Part shown: piece by piece, positions 26,873 through 35,947 of the stretch | Numbering within the stretch: position 1 is the first letter of the stretch | Layout of the letters: each line of letters opens with the position of its first letter | NCBI GenBank assembly: GCA_902601475.1 | Contig: CACKNK010000009.1 | Coordinates: 1-55,418 of the forward strand | Source: an uncultured SAR86 cluster bacterium | GTDB taxonomy: Bacteria > Pseudomonadota > Gammaproteobacteria > Magnimaribacterales > D2472 | Direction of reading: 5' to 3' | DNA: 55,418 bases | Made by a program: the position numbers and the translations under genes | The notes under the pieces: model-generated | Databases searched by the model: none | What the model was told of the DNA's origin: nothing | What the model saw: the letters and a program-made list of their open reading frames with translations, nothing else

Positions 26873-27650
26873 AAAATTTTATTGCATTGTTGTATGTTTC
26901 GGTCGCTATCTCATCGATACTATAATTTGTAAGAGACGAAATTTCTGCTGCAATATGGGGCAAGTACTTTGGCAAATTAATATTTTTACTGGGTCTCGGT
27001 TTTAAATTTCTTGGAATTAGGTACGGAGCATCAGTTTCAATCATTAATTTTTCGAGAGGAATATTTTTTATAGAAGCTCTTAATTCTTGATTTCTTCTTT
27101 CATCACAAATCCATCCAGTCAGCCCAATATATGAACCAAGTTCCAAGTATTCATCCAGCTCTCTTTGTGTGCCCGTAAAGCAATGGACCACAAGACTTGA
27201 AAGCTCTGAATGGTAGTTACGAAGTATTCTTAAAAAATCATCATGCGAGTCTCTTTGATGAAGGAACACCGGCAGCTCTAAATCAATTGCGGCTTGAAGT
27301 TGAATTTCAAAAGCATGCATCTGTTCCTCGGGTGTTGAAATATTTCTAAAATAATCTAGCCCAATCTCGCCAATTACATTTGGATTGTAATTACTTACGA
27401 GCTGAAGAAACTCATTTTTTGTGAGCTCGCTAAGTTGACTTGCATGATGAGGGTGCACACCATAGGTTGGGGCAAGATCATCAGGGTATCTTTTTACAAG
27501 AGAGGCTATTTTGCTAAAGTCTTCTAATTCAGCTGAAATTAATCCGAGTTTATTAACATTGACCAGCTTAGCTTCACTAATTACATCATCAATATTTGGC
27601 AAAATAGATTCATGCGTTAAATTACAGGCTATATCAAAGAATTCAGGCAT
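26859..27650 (-). CDS. tatD: TatD-family metal-dependent DNase
   Basis: The protein starts with FFDIACNLTHESI. As in E. coli TatD, this lacks the HxH metal pair found in related YcfH/YjjV. It continues with EIGLDYFRN, LPVFLHQRD, VVHCFTG and ETDAPYL, the remaining metal-binding segments. An ORF start at 27740 would add 30 non-homologous residues and overlap the divergent thioesterase gene, so the ATG at 27650 is chosen. The 263-residue length agrees. It likely acts as a 3'-5' exonuclease in DNA repair or turnover. Confidence 0.92.
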   Translation of the reverse strand: MPEFFDIACNLTHESILPNIDDVISEAKLVNVNKLGLISAELEDFSKIASLVKRYPDDLAPTYGVHPHHASQLSELTKNEFLQLVSNYNPNVIGEIGLDYFRNISTPEEQMHAFEIQLQAAIDLELPVFLHQRDSHDDFLRILRNYHSELSSLVVHCFTGTQRELDEYLELGSYIGLTGWICDERRNQELRASIKNIPLEKLMIETDAPYLIPRNLKPRPSKNINLPKYLPHIAAEISSLTNYSIDEIATETYNNAIKFFNLT

Positions 27651-27695
27651 TTGAATAAAGTATCCTTTACAATAACAGTCTTTTAAATATTTATT

Positions 27696-28541
27696 ATGAA
27701 TCATTTTCTGCAATTTCAGAAAGCAATATCTATTGAACAAAAGTCGGATAATTTGTTTGAATTTACGCCGGATAAAAAATATTCAGTTGGCGCTACTCCA
27801 AACGGTGGATATCTTGCAGCAATTATGCATAAAGCCTTGGTAAGGGTGCTTCCACACAGTTGCTCAATTAATTCAAATGTTTGGTATCTTGATAGAACTG
27901 ACCACCAGCCTGTGGATATCAAGGTAACACCGATAAGAATAAGCAAGGGTACCTCTGTTGGAGAAGTTGAACTTATTCAAGGAAATAAGATTACCTGTAA
28001 AATGACAGGGATCTGTACGGATCTAGATAAATTATCAGGTTACTCAGATCTTCAAACACCGTTACCGAGAATTTTTCATGAATCAAATCATGATTCATAT
28101 GTGCCAATGAATTACGATTCATTGCAAAAAGGATTTACGCCAGAATTTGTAAAACAATTAAGCTTATCGGTTCATCCCGATCATGTTTGGTGGTCAAGGG
28201 ATTCTCATGGAGAAGGTTATGATGCAAGATGCTCAGGTTTTGTAGAGCTAGAGGGTGATCTACCTGACCAATTTGCATTATCTTATTTAGCAGATATTTT
28301 GCCACCTGTTGTTACAAACAAGTATGGACCACTGGGATGGATACCCACGCTCACCCTTACAACCAGCATCAAGCAATTACCCACAACGCAAAAGGTTTTT
28401 ATTGATGCAATTGCTACAGACTTAAATAAAGGATATTTTGAACAAAACTTATCAATGTGGGATCTAAATGAAAATCTTGTTGCAACGAGCAAGCAAATTG
28501 CTAAAGTTTTAAAATCAAATGAAAGATTGGGGAAAAATTAA
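27696..28541 (+). CDS. Acyl-CoA thioesterase (double hotdog, TesB-like)
   Basis: A 281-residue double-hotdog protein: the first domain has the NGGYLAAIMHKAL helix with a Gly-rich turn, and the second ends with a QNLSMWDLNENLVATSKQ strand that resembles TesB-type closing strands. Such enzymes hydrolyse medium or branched acyl-CoAs. It is divergent from tatD with a 45-nt gap and 14 nt before the MoxR gene, so it may be the first gene of that operon. Substrate is not predictable. Confidence 0.82.
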   Translation: MNHFLQFQKAISIEQKSDNLFEFTPDKKYSVGATPNGGYLAAIMHKALVRVLPHSCSINSNVWYLDRTDHQPVDIKVTPIRISKGTSVGEVELIQGNKITCKMTGICTDLDKLSGYSDLQTPLPRIFHESNHDSYVPMNYDSLQKGFTPEFVKQLSLSVHPDHVWWSRDSHGEGYDARCSGFVELEGDLPDQFALSYLADILPPVVTNKYGPLGWIPTLTLTTSIKQLPTTQKVFIDAIATDLNKGYFEQNLSMWDLNENLVATSKQIAKVLKSNERLGKN

Positions 28542-28555
28542 CTAAGGAAAAAAAT

Positions 28556-29407
28556 ATGAAATTTAAAGGTACTAAAAATTATGTTTCAACTGATGATTTG
28601 AGTATGGCCGTAAATGCATCGGTTACCCTTGAAAGACCTCTCATAATTAAGGGTGAGCCTGGTACAGGCAAAACATTGCTTGCGATTGAGGTAGCAAAAT
28701 CTCTAAAAATGGATCTGATTGAATGGCATATCAAATCCACTACCAAGGCATCTCAGGGTTTATATGAATATGATGCTGTAACTAGACTTCGAGATTCTCA
28801 ATTAGGTGATGAAAGAGTTAAAGATATTAAAAATTACATTAAGAAAGGGAAGTTATGGGAAGCTTTTGAATCAGATAAACAAGTAGTTTTGCTCGTAGAT
28901 GAGATTGATAAGGCAGATATCGAGTTCCCAAATGATCTGTTGCAAGAGCTAGATAGAATGGAGTTCTATTGTTATGAAACTGGCGAAACCATTAAAGCTA
29001 AAAAGAGACCTATTATCATTATCACATCAAATAATGAGAAGGAGCTGCCAGATGCATTTTTAAGACGATGCTTCTTTCACTATATTCAGTTTCCGGATAG
29101 ACCTACTATGGAGGCCATAGTTGATGTTCACTATCCCAAAATAAAGAAAAAATTAGTCAAAGATGCGTTGGATATCTTTTTTGATATAAGAAAAATTCCT
29201 GGAATGAAAAAGAAACCTTCTACGTCAGAATTGATTGATTGGCTGAAATTACTTTTATCAGATGAAATTCCTGATGAAATTTTGAAAAATGCTGATAACT
29301 CTAAAGCCATACCGCCGCTTTATGGTGCTTTGTTAAAGAATGAACAAGATGTTCATTTGCTTGAGAGGCTTGCTTTTATGACCAGGAGAGAACAGTCAAA
29401 TAAATAA
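28556..29407 (+). CDS. MoxR-family AAA+ ATPase
   Basis: The 283-residue ATPase has Walker A GEPGTGKT (33-40), Walker B VLLVDEID (111-118), sensor 1 ITSNNEKELPDAFLRRC and the MoxR lid. MoxR ATPases act with a VWA-domain partner as maturation or chaperone machines, and such a partner follows directly. AAGGA stands 7-9 nt upstream of the ATG. The stop codon TAA overlaps the next ATG (TAATG), so the two are made at matched levels. Confidence 0.92.
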   Translation: MKFKGTKNYVSTDDLSMAVNASVTLERPLIIKGEPGTGKTLLAIEVAKSLKMDLIEWHIKSTTKASQGLYEYDAVTRLRDSQLGDERVKDIKNYIKKGKLWEAFESDKQVVLLVDEIDKADIEFPNDLLQELDRMEFYCYETGETIKAKKRPIIIITSNNEKELPDAFLRRCFFHYIQFPDRPTMEAIVDVHYPKIKKKLVKDALDIFFDIRKIPGMKKKPSTSELIDWLKLLLSDEIPDEILKNADNSKAIPPLYGALLKNEQDVHLLERLAFMTRREQSNK

Positions 29408-30582
29408 TGCTAATTAATTTATTCAATACGGTTCGTTCTTCAGGAGTGCCCTGTACTTTGAGAGAGCTTTTGGACCTCTTAGGAGCGCTAGAAAATAGAT
29501 TGGCCTACGCAAATTTGGATGATTTTTATCATTTATCTAGAGCAATTCTTGTAAAAGATGAAAAGCACTACGATAAGTTTGATAAGGCTTTTGAAATATA
29601 CTTTAAAGGAATTGAAACCCTAGAGGACATTTTTCAAGCACTTATTCCTGAGGATTGGCTTAGAAAAGCTTTTGAGAAAGAGCTTGATCCTGAAGAATTA
29701 AAAAAAATAAAATCCCTTGGCGGCCTAGATAAACTCCTTGAGGAGTTTAAAAAAAGAATGGAAGAGCAAAAAGAAAGGCACGAAGGTGGCAATAAATGGA
29801 TTGGTACAAATGGGACTTCTCCATTTGGCAACAACGGACAAAATCCAGAAGGTATAAGAGTAGGCGGTGAGGGTGGCCAAAAGAAAGCTGTAAAAGTCTG
29901 GGAGCAAAGGCAATATCAAAATTTAGATGACTCTGCTGAGATAGGCACACGTAATATCAAAATGGCCTTGAGAAGGCTAAGAAAGTTTGCTCGACATGGA
30001 AACGATCTTGAACTTGATATGAATGGCACCATCAGATCAACTGCAAAAAATGGCGGAATTCTTGATATTAATATGATTCCAGAAAGATCAAATAACGTGA
30101 AAGTTCTTATCTTTTTTGATGTGGGTGGTTCCATGGACCCTTTTGTGAAGCTATGTGAAGAATTATTTTCAGCAGTTAAGACAGAATTTAAGCATTTACA
30201 CTACTATTATTTTCACAACTGCATCTATGAAACCGTTTGGAAAGATAATCGAAGAAGATCTCAAGAACGTTTTTTCGTTCAAGACATCATTAATAAATAT
30301 ACACCTGACTATAAATTAATTTTTGTTGGAGATGCTACTATGGCTCCCTACGAAATTACTAATGCTGGAGGCAGTATCGAGCATTGGAATGAAGAGCCAG
30401 GTGGAGTTTGGGTTAAACGTCTGTGCGAGCATTTTTCAAATGTTGCTTGGCTAAATCCAATTCAAGAGGATCATTGGGATTATACATCGTCGGTTTGCTT
30501 AATAAGAGATCTTGTTGAGCAGAGAATGTTTCCACTTACATTGAAAGGCTTGGAGGAGGGGATGAGTAATCTATCGAAATGA
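29407..30582 (+). CDS. VWA-domain protein (CoxE-like partner of MoxR)
   Basis: The 391-residue protein has an N-terminal helical domain (about 1-120), a low-complexity basic and Gly/Asn-rich linker (about 125-160), then a VWA domain whose MIDAS reads DVGGSM (238-243) in place of D-x-S-x-S. A later DATMAP loop and conserved FFVQD follow. It resembles the CoxE/YehP-type partners of MoxR ATPases, which mature enzymes with metal cofactors. No obvious client enzyme follows; a membrane protein does. It overlaps the permease by 4 nt. Confidence 0.85.
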   Translation: MLINLFNTVRSSGVPCTLRELLDLLGALENRLAYANLDDFYHLSRAILVKDEKHYDKFDKAFEIYFKGIETLEDIFQALIPEDWLRKAFEKELDPEELKKIKSLGGLDKLLEEFKKRMEEQKERHEGGNKWIGTNGTSPFGNNGQNPEGIRVGGEGGQKKAVKVWEQRQYQNLDDSAEIGTRNIKMALRRLRKFARHGNDLELDMNGTIRSTAKNGGILDINMIPERSNNVKVLIFFDVGGSMDPFVKLCEELFSAVKTEFKHLHYYYFHNCIYETVWKDNRRRSQERFFVQDIINKYTPDYKLIFVGDATMAPYEITNAGGSIEHWNEEPGGVWVKRLCEHFSNVAWLNPIQEDHWDYTSSVCLIRDLVEQRMFPLTLKGLEEGMSNLSK

Positions 30583-31943
30583 ATAATTCAATTAGCAACG
30601 GTATTAAATGGGGGCCGTTTACATTAAGAATTCCATTTATTCATATTAAATTTAGAAGCGGAGAATTTCTTCAGGGCTTGGTTATCAGTGGTGCTACTGC
30701 TTTTGCGGCTGCGCCTCTGGGTATGCAGCTAGGCCTAACCTTTGAAGAAGCTGTGGCATTAAGCCTCATAGCTGGAACTTTAATATCTGCAGGACCAATT
30801 ATATTTGGTGAACCTATGGCACCTGGATGGGTTACTCCGGCTGTTCCACTTGTGATGGGGGCTTTGGCAACAGCAGGAATGTATGGCGTACAACCTTGTG
30901 TTGATGGAGTATGTCAATACAACCCTGATAGCTTCAGATTTCTTGCCGCGATGTGTATTGAATTTACGATTCTTATCTTAGTACTCGGTATTACAGGGAT
31001 GGGAAAAAAGCTTGTTGAAATAATTCCTAGAGGACTGAAGGCTGGAATTATTTTAGGAGCTGCACTTGCAGCGTTTCATCAAGTCTTTTTCAAAGATTTT
31101 GATGCCTATATGACACAGCCAATCTCAATGACCACTGCAATCGTCCTGTGTGTGATCACTACATTTTCAAATCCATTTAAAAAATTAGCAACAAAATCAA
31201 GAGTATTCTCTGTACTCGGATCATTGGGATTGCTACCTGGATTCGTGGTAGCTGGTTTGGTTGCTTATTTCTTAAACGAAGTACAATTTAATATTGAATG
31301 GGGATTTAAGATTCCGGCCGTCCTTAGTTTGATTGAGAAGACCTCTCCACTTTACCTTGGTTTTCCAGACTTAAATATGTACATCGATGCCATTCCACTA
31401 GTTTTGATTGGTTACATGCTTTTATTTGGAGATCTTGTAACTGGAACTGAAGTGCTTAAAGATGCTCAAAAAAGTAGACCTGATCAAACTTTACCAATCG
31501 ATTTAAACAGATCTCATTTGTCAGTAGGAATTAGAAACCTGTTGGGCATATTCATCAATCCATTTTTTCCTACTCAGGGCGCTTTATGGACAGGTGTCCA
31601 TGTAGTTGTAGCAGACAGGTGGAAACAAGGCCCAAAAGCAATGCCTTCAATATTTGATGGTATTGGATCATATTACCTAATGGGCATACCTTTCTTATAC
31701 TTCACATTACCTTTTGTAACTTTAATGCAACCACTCATGGTGATGGCCCTAACATTAACCCTAATCCTGACAGGCTTTGCTTGTGCTTACATTGCAATGT
31801 CAATTCCAAAAAAAGATTCTGAAATGGCCACAGCTTTATTGATAGCATTCTTTATAACTTTTTATAGTGCTTGGATTGGTTTGGTTGTTGGGATCATTTT
31901 GTCTTTATTCGTTGATGGTTATGAAAGAGATGCTGAAGCATAA
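30579..31943 (+). CDS. Multi-pass membrane protein, permease-like (unassigned, possibly DUF3360/SLC23-like)
   Basis: The 454-residue protein has about 12 hydrophobic segments and a short cytoplasmic N-terminus. Repeated Gly/Pro-rich segments ([15 protein letters not shown] and [15 protein letters not shown]) look like the paired half-helices of SLC23/SulP-fold carriers. I recall a similar look in the DUF3360 family of Vibrio, but this is recollection, not a search. It is translated with the MoxR and VWA genes by a 4-nt overlap, and the ABC ATPase starts right after its stop. Cargo is unknown; coupling to a MoxR pair is unusual for a carrier. Confidence 0.6.
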   Translation: MNNSISNGIKWGPFTLRIPFIHIKFRSGEFLQGLVISGATAFAAAPLGMQLGLTFEEAVALSLIAGTLISAGPIIFGEPMAPGWVTPAVPLVMGALATAGMYGVQPCVDGVCQYNPDSFRFLAAMCIEFTILILVLGITGMGKKLVEIIPRGLKAGIILGAALAAFHQVFFKDFDAYMTQPISMTTAIVLCVITTFSNPFKKLATKSRVFSVLGSLGLLPGFVVAGLVAYFLNEVQFNIEWGFKIPAVLSLIEKTSPLYLGFPDLNMYIDAIPLVLIGYMLLFGDLVTGTEVLKDAQKSRPDQTLPIDLNRSHLSVGIRNLLGIFINPFFPTQGALWTGVHVVVADRWKQGPKAMPSIFDGIGSYYLMGIPFLYFTLPFVTLMQPLMVMALTLTLILTGFACAYIAMSIPKKDSEMATALLIAFFITFYSAWIGLVVGIILSLFVDGYERDAEA

Positions 31944-32864
31944 ATGTCTGATCTCGCATTAAAAATTTTATCTTTAGAAAAGAAATATGCATCAGGTGTT
32001 AAAGCACTAGATGGGATAGATCTTGAGGTAAAAAAGGGTGACTTTTTTGCCTTGCTTGGTCCAAATGGAGCAGGCAAATCATCAACAATAGGAATTATTT
32101 CTTCCCTTGTAACCAAGACATCAGGAAGTGTAAAAATTTTTGATATTGATATCGATGAGGATTTTAATGAAGCAAAAAGAAAGCTGGGTGTAGTCGCTCA
32201 AGAAATCAATTTCTCACCTTTTGAAAAGGTAGAGGACATAGTAATTACTCAAGCAGGATATTATGGAATCTCTGCATCACAAGCCAAACCAAAAACTGAA
32301 ACCACACTTAAGAGACTTGGTCTTTGGGAAAAGAGGTCTGAACAAGCAAGGAATCTATCAGGGGGCCTCAAAAGAAGACTTATGATTGCTAAGGCATTAA
32401 TTCATGATCCTGAATTGTTAATTTTGGATGAGCCTACTGCTGGTGTAGATATTGAGTTAAGAAGAGGGATGTGGGATTTTATCTCTGAAATAAACAATCA
32501 AGGCACAACCATTATCCTTACCACTCATTACCTTGAGGAAGCTGAACAATTATGCAAAAACATAGCAATTATTGACAAGGGAAAAATCGTAGAAAATACA
32601 TCCATGAAAGAGCTTCTCTCAAAACTTGATGTGCAAAGCTTTGTTCTTGATTTAAACCAACCCCTGAAAAATTTACCAAGTATAACGGGATACGCAATGA
32701 CACTTTCAGATCCGAGTACTTTAGTTGTTGCAATTGAAAAAGATAAGTCAATAAATGAATTTTTTGCAGAATTATCAAAAATGGGAATTTCAGTTAAGTC
32801 TATGCGCAATGAATCTAATAGACTTGAAGAATTATTTATGGAAATAGTTAAATCAAATGACTAG
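31944..32864 (+). CDS. ABC-2 type exporter ATPase (YadG-like)
   Basis: Walker A GPNGAGKS (about 38-45), Q-loop [13 protein letters not shown], signature [16 protein letters not shown], Walker [13 protein letters not shown] and the switch His in [11 protein letters not shown]-terminal extension of about 90 residues is typical for DrrA/YadG-type drug or polysaccharide exporters. The ATG follows the permease stop directly, and it overlaps the ABC-2 permease gene by 8 nt. Confidence 0.92.
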   Translation: MSDLALKILSLEKKYASGVKALDGIDLEVKKGDFFALLGPNGAGKSSTIGIISSLVTKTSGSVKIFDIDIDEDFNEAKRKLGVVAQEINFSPFEKVEDIVITQAGYYGISASQAKPKTETTLKRLGLWEKRSEQARNLSGGLKRRLMIAKALIHDPELLILDEPTAGVDIELRRGMWDFISEINNQGTTIILTTHYLEEAEQLCKNIAIIDKGKIVENTSMKELLSKLDVQSFVLDLNQPLKNLPSITGYAMTLSDPSTLVVAIEKDKSINEFFAELSKMGISVKSMRNESNRLEELFMEIVKSND

Positions 32865-33636
32865 AAATAAAGAGATATTAAATTCCTTGATCACGCTTAC
32901 AGTAAGAGAGGTAAGAAGATTTTTAAGAATTTGGGTCCAGACACTAGTTCCTCCAGCGGTTACAATGTCGCTTTATTTTGTAATTTTTGGATCTTTAATT
33001 GGTCCTAGAATTGGAGAGATGAATGGCCTTGATTATATTCAGTTTATGATTCCTGGTTTAGTGATGTTATCAGTTATAACAAGCTCTTATGCTAATGTCG
33101 TATCTTCTTTTTTTGGAGTTAAATTTCAAAGATCTATTGAGGAATTAATGATATCCCCCATGCCAAACATTGTAATTCTAACTGGCTTTATAATTGGGGG
33201 CGTTGCAAGGGGGGTGATGGTTGGCATCATAGTATTTTTAGTTAGCTTATTTTTCTATCCGGACTTCACCATCGTAGATCCTTTACTAACTATCTCGGTG
33301 CTTATCCTAACGGCAATATTGTTTTCATTAATGGGATTCTTGAACGCAATTTATGCTGATACTTTTGATGATATCTCAGTGGTTCCAACCTTTGTATTAA
33401 CACCTTTAATTTATTTAGGCGGAGTCTTTTACTCGATTACAATTTTGCCTGAATTTTGGCAAAAGGTTTCTCTAGCAAATCCAATGCTTTATGTTGTAAA
33501 TACTTTCAGGCAGGGCATGCTAGGTGTGAGTGATATTTCGGTTTCATTTTCACTTATCATGCAGGTATTTTTTATTATCCTTTTTGGTGCTTTCGCACTT
33601 TATCTTCTTAAGAAAGGCACAGGTATAAGACAGTGA
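32857..33636 (+). CDS. ABC-2 type exporter permease (YadH-like)
   Basis: A six-helix ABC-2 membrane protein (259 residues) with the family motif in YLGGVFYSITILPEFWQKVSLANPMLYVVN. It pairs with the preceding ATPase as in E. coli yadGH. The substrate is unknown. The next gene, queF, starts with GTG within the stop codon (GTGA overlap). Confidence 0.92.
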   Translation: MTRNKEILNSLITLTVREVRRFLRIWVQTLVPPAVTMSLYFVIFGSLIGPRIGEMNGLDYIQFMIPGLVMLSVITSSYANVVSSFFGVKFQRSIEELMISPMPNIVILTGFIIGGVARGVMVGIIVFLVSLFFYPDFTIVDPLLTISVLILTAILFSLMGFLNAIYADTFDDISVVPTFVLTPLIYLGGVFYSITILPEFWQKVSLANPMLYVVNTFRQGMLGVSDISVSFSLIMQVFFIILFGAFALYLLKKGTGIRQ

Positions 33637-34352
33637 AACCTAAATTCTTAGGTAAAAAAAACACAACCTTTAAATCTCCAAGCGAGAACATACTTGATGC
33701 AATAAACAGAGAGCCCTCAAAAGAAATGTTCGGAGAAGATATCTGGAACGCCTATGAATTTAATTTCTTATCTAAAAGTAATCAACCTCTTTTATTGCCA
33801 TTAGAAATTAGAATACCAGCAAGCTCAAAAAGAACTGTTGAGTCAAAATCACTTAAGCTTTATTTAAATTCATACGGTGACTTTATATCAACGCAAAAAA
33901 TTGTCATTGAGAAGATTACAAAAGACTTATCGAATATTACCAAATCAAATGTGATTGTTAAGGCAATGATCAGAAAAGATTACTCTGTTAAATCAAAGAG
34001 TTTGCGGTATGTTAAAGTCCAAAAAAATAATGGCAACTTATTAAGATTTGATGGTTTTAGATCTTTATGTCCGGTTACCTCTCAACCAGATTTTGCAACA
34101 ATCTATATTCAACACAAAAGTGAAGTAACTCCTAGCAAGGAGATCATTGATCATTTGCTGACATACAGAAATAAAGGCGAATTTCATGAGCGTTGCATTG
34201 AAGATATATGTACGCATCTTAGCCTCTCATTCAACCTTAAATCATTAACCGTAATCGGCAGATTTATGAGAAGAGGTGGAATTGATATTAATCCAATTCG
34301 GTCCCTTGCAAAGAAATATCCTAAAAAGAATATTCATGATACTTTCCAATAG
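33633..34352 (+). CDS. queF: 7-cyano-7-deazaguanine reductase (NADPH-dependent), long form
   Basis: This enzyme reduces preQ0 to preQ1 in queuosine biosynthesis. The tandem T-fold shows the QueF signature ESKSLKLYLNSYGDF (70-84, NADPH binding), the active Cys146 in SLCPVTSQPD with Asp153, and EFHERCIED. The 239-residue length makes it a shortened type II (E. coli-like) enzyme. It starts at GTG 33633 in an overlap with the ABC-2 permease. Co-transcription with an unrelated exporter suggests the operon is just a crowded transcript. Confidence 0.95.
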   Translation: MKPKFLGKKNTTFKSPSENILDAINREPSKEMFGEDIWNAYEFNFLSKSNQPLLLPLEIRIPASSKRTVESKSLKLYLNSYGDFISTQKIVIEKITKDLSNITKSNVIVKAMIRKDYSVKSKSLRYVKVQKNNGNLLRFDGFRSLCPVTSQPDFATIYIQHKSEVTPSKEIIDHLLTYRNKGEFHERCIEDICTHLSLSFNLKSLTVIGRFMRRGGIDINPIRSLAKKYPKKNIHDTFQ

Positions 34353-34974
34353 TAAAAACTTTCATTCTGTTGAGGCGTTAAATCAGTTTGTTTTAGATTT
34401 GTTACTTCAAACGATTAATGATAACCCTAAAGCAAGCATCCTATTGTCAGGGGGAAGCACCCCAAAACAAATTTATTCATCTTTTGGATCTCTTCCTCAG
34501 CAAAGCAAGTTATGCACTTTTATAGCTTCTGAAGAGAGGAGGGTGCCCGTCGCTGATCCACTTTCTAATGAAGGAATGATAAGAAAATACCTGAATACTT
34601 ATGATCAGGATCAAATTTTAAGCTTGCATGACTTATCTTTGCCTTCAAAACTAAATGAAATTGCCTCGCATGATCTTGCCATTTTAGGAATGGGAACAGA
34701 CGGACATTTTGCATCTATATTTCCATTTATGTCTAATCTTGATGAGGCAATTGATTCCACTGATCCGGTTATCAGAGTAGATTCTGGATATCCAGAGGTT
34801 CCAAGAATTACCCTTTCACTTAATGAAATTTTAAAATCTAAGAAAATGGTTTTATTGATTACCGGTCAAGAAAAAGTAGATTTGCTAAAGACAAAAAGAG
34901 ATAATGCCTCCTCGCTACCGATCGATGCTCTTATAGAAAAGGCGGATAACCTAGAGATTCTAATAGTCGAATAA
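34336..34974 (+). CDS. pgl: 6-phosphogluconolactonase
   Basis: Hydrolyses 6-phosphogluconolactone in the oxidative pentose phosphate pathway. The family motifs LSGGSTPKQIY and LGMGTDGHFASIFP are present. I choose ATG 34336 (17-nt overlap with queF); an earlier in-frame ATG at 34276 lies inside queF and would add 20 residues without homology. No zwf or gnd is next to it. Only 2 nt separate its stop from tRNA-Ser. Confidence 0.9.
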   Translation: MILSNSKNFHSVEALNQFVLDLLLQTINDNPKASILLSGGSTPKQIYSSFGSLPQQSKLCTFIASEERRVPVADPLSNEGMIRKYLNTYDQDQILSLHDLSLPSKLNEIASHDLAILGMGTDGHFASIFPFMSNLDEAIDSTDPVIRVDSGYPEVPRITLSLNEILKSKKMVLLITGQEKVDLLKTKRDNASSLPIDALIEKADNLEILIVE

Positions 34975-34976
34975 AA

Positions 34977-35066
34977 GGAGAGATGGCAGAGTGGTCGAAT
35001 GCGCTGCCTTGGAAAGGCAGTATACGGGCAACCGTATCCGGGGTTCGAATCCCCGTCTCTCCGCCA
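34977..35066 (+). tRNA. tRNA-Ser (anticodon GGA)
   Basis: Acceptor GGAGAGA pairs with TCTCTCC. The anticodon loop within CTGCCT-TGGAA-AGGCAG gives GGA (Ser, TCC/TCT codons). The long variable arm ATACGG/CCGTAT typical of serine tRNA is present, with T-loop GGTTCGAATCC and encoded CCA. It begins 3 nt after the pgl stop and is probably processed from the same transcript. Confidence 0.97.
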
Positions 35067-35067
35067 A

Positions 35068-35565
35068 TCAGTTGTTAAGACTAATTAAATCATTATGGAG
35101 TTTTGCATGAAGCTCTTGGGAAAGTTCATCAAACTTTTTTACGCTAGGTTGAATTTTTAAACCTTTATATAGCTCATTTTTCTCTTTATCTGACATTTTA
35201 ATTAATTCAAGCTCAATGGCTTTTTCTAACCACATCATTGTGTAGGTCTTAATGCCTTCCTTAAGGGCATTTGTAGGATGTAGAGTAAATGATCTTTTAT
35301 CTTTTGATCCTCTGGATTTGATCAACATGCCTTCACTAATTAATTTTTCAATTATTTTATAGGCTGTTGGAAATGAAACTTCGAGCTGCTTTTCTACCCA
35401 CTTAACATTGACAGGATCAAGCCCATCCCTATCTCTACAGTAAACTTCATAGACAATAAGTCTTGATTCCGTATCAGTAATAAACCCTCTAAAAAACTGC
35501 ATCATATTAAATACTCTTAATTCTGAAAGAATGAGGTCTTCAATTAGATTGAGTTTATTTTTCAT
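35068..35565 (-). CDS. MarR-like winged-helix regulator
   Basis: The 165-residue protein has an N-terminal dimer helix, a winged helix (VNVKWVEKQLEVSFPTAYKIIEKLISEGML), a wing with KDKRSFTL, and C-terminal helices. This is the layout of MarR/PadR-type ligand-responsive repressors. It is divergent from a second winged-helix gene, with a perfect palindrome between them (35641-35659). Ligand unknown. Its stop lies just after the tRNA-Ser 3' end. Confidence 0.75.
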   Translation of the reverse strand: MKNKLNLIEDLILSELRVFNMMQFFRGFITDTESRLIVYEVYCRDRDGLDPVNVKWVEKQLEVSFPTAYKIIEKLISEGMLIKSRGSKDKRSFTLHPTNALKEGIKTYTMMWLEKAIELELIKMSDKEKNELYKGLKIQPSVKKFDELSQELHAKLHNDLISLNN

Positions 35566-35640
35566 TGCTACATTATATCAATTTAAATCTCTTTACCTTA
35601 AGGCAAAAATTAACTAAATATATTTCAGTTATTTAAATTT

Positions 35641-35659
35641 ATGTATTATCATAATACAT
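35641..35659. promoter_or_regulatory. Perfect 19-bp palindromic operator candidate
   Basis: ATGTATTAT-C-ATAATACAT is a perfect inverted repeat (9-bp arms, one central base), ending 3 nt before the ATG of the 94-residue MarR-like gene. It contains a TATTAT (35644-35649) that could be its -10 box, so binding would block transcription. It likely serves one or both of the flanking winged-helix proteins. Confidence 0.7.
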
Positions 35660-35662
35660 ATA

Positions 35663-35947
35663 ATGACATCTCTAATTTCTGAATTTAGCTACTTTCTGAG
35701 AAAGCTTGAGGAGATTGAAAAGCATCTCAAAGTTAATACGCTCTCACCAAATGAAAAAAAAGTTGTGCATACCATGGTTGAGCTTAAGACTAAAAATAAC
35801 GTATGCAACATTACTGATGTAGTCGAGGTTAGTGGCATGTCTAGATCAACAGTTTATAAGACAATAAAGAAGTTAACTGCAAAGAATGTTATATCTTTGG
35901 AGCAATCACCCACTGACAAAAGAGAATCATTGATTAAATTTTCTTAA
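35663..35947 (+). CDS. Small MarR-like winged-helix protein
   Basis: A 94-residue protein that is little more than a winged helix: helix-turn-helix ITDVVEVSGMSRSTVYKTIKKLTAK, then a wing with PTDKRESLIKFS. It is shorter than normal MarR proteins (about 140) because the C-terminal dimer helix is missing; the N-terminal helix (SEFSYFLRKLEEIEKHL) could dimerise. The 19-bp palindrome at 35641 stands right before its start, suggesting autoregulation. Its stop abuts the convergent DUF885 gene. Confidence 0.7.
   Translation: MTSLISEFSYFLRKLEEIEKHLKVNTLSPNEKKVVHTMVELKTKNNVCNITDVVEVSGMSRSTVYKTIKKLTAKNVISLEQSPTDKRESLIKFS

Noticed and set aside
34977-35066. tRNA-Ser as integration site of a mobile element
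   Set aside because: No integrase, repeat of the tRNA 3' end or foreign gene is seen on either side.
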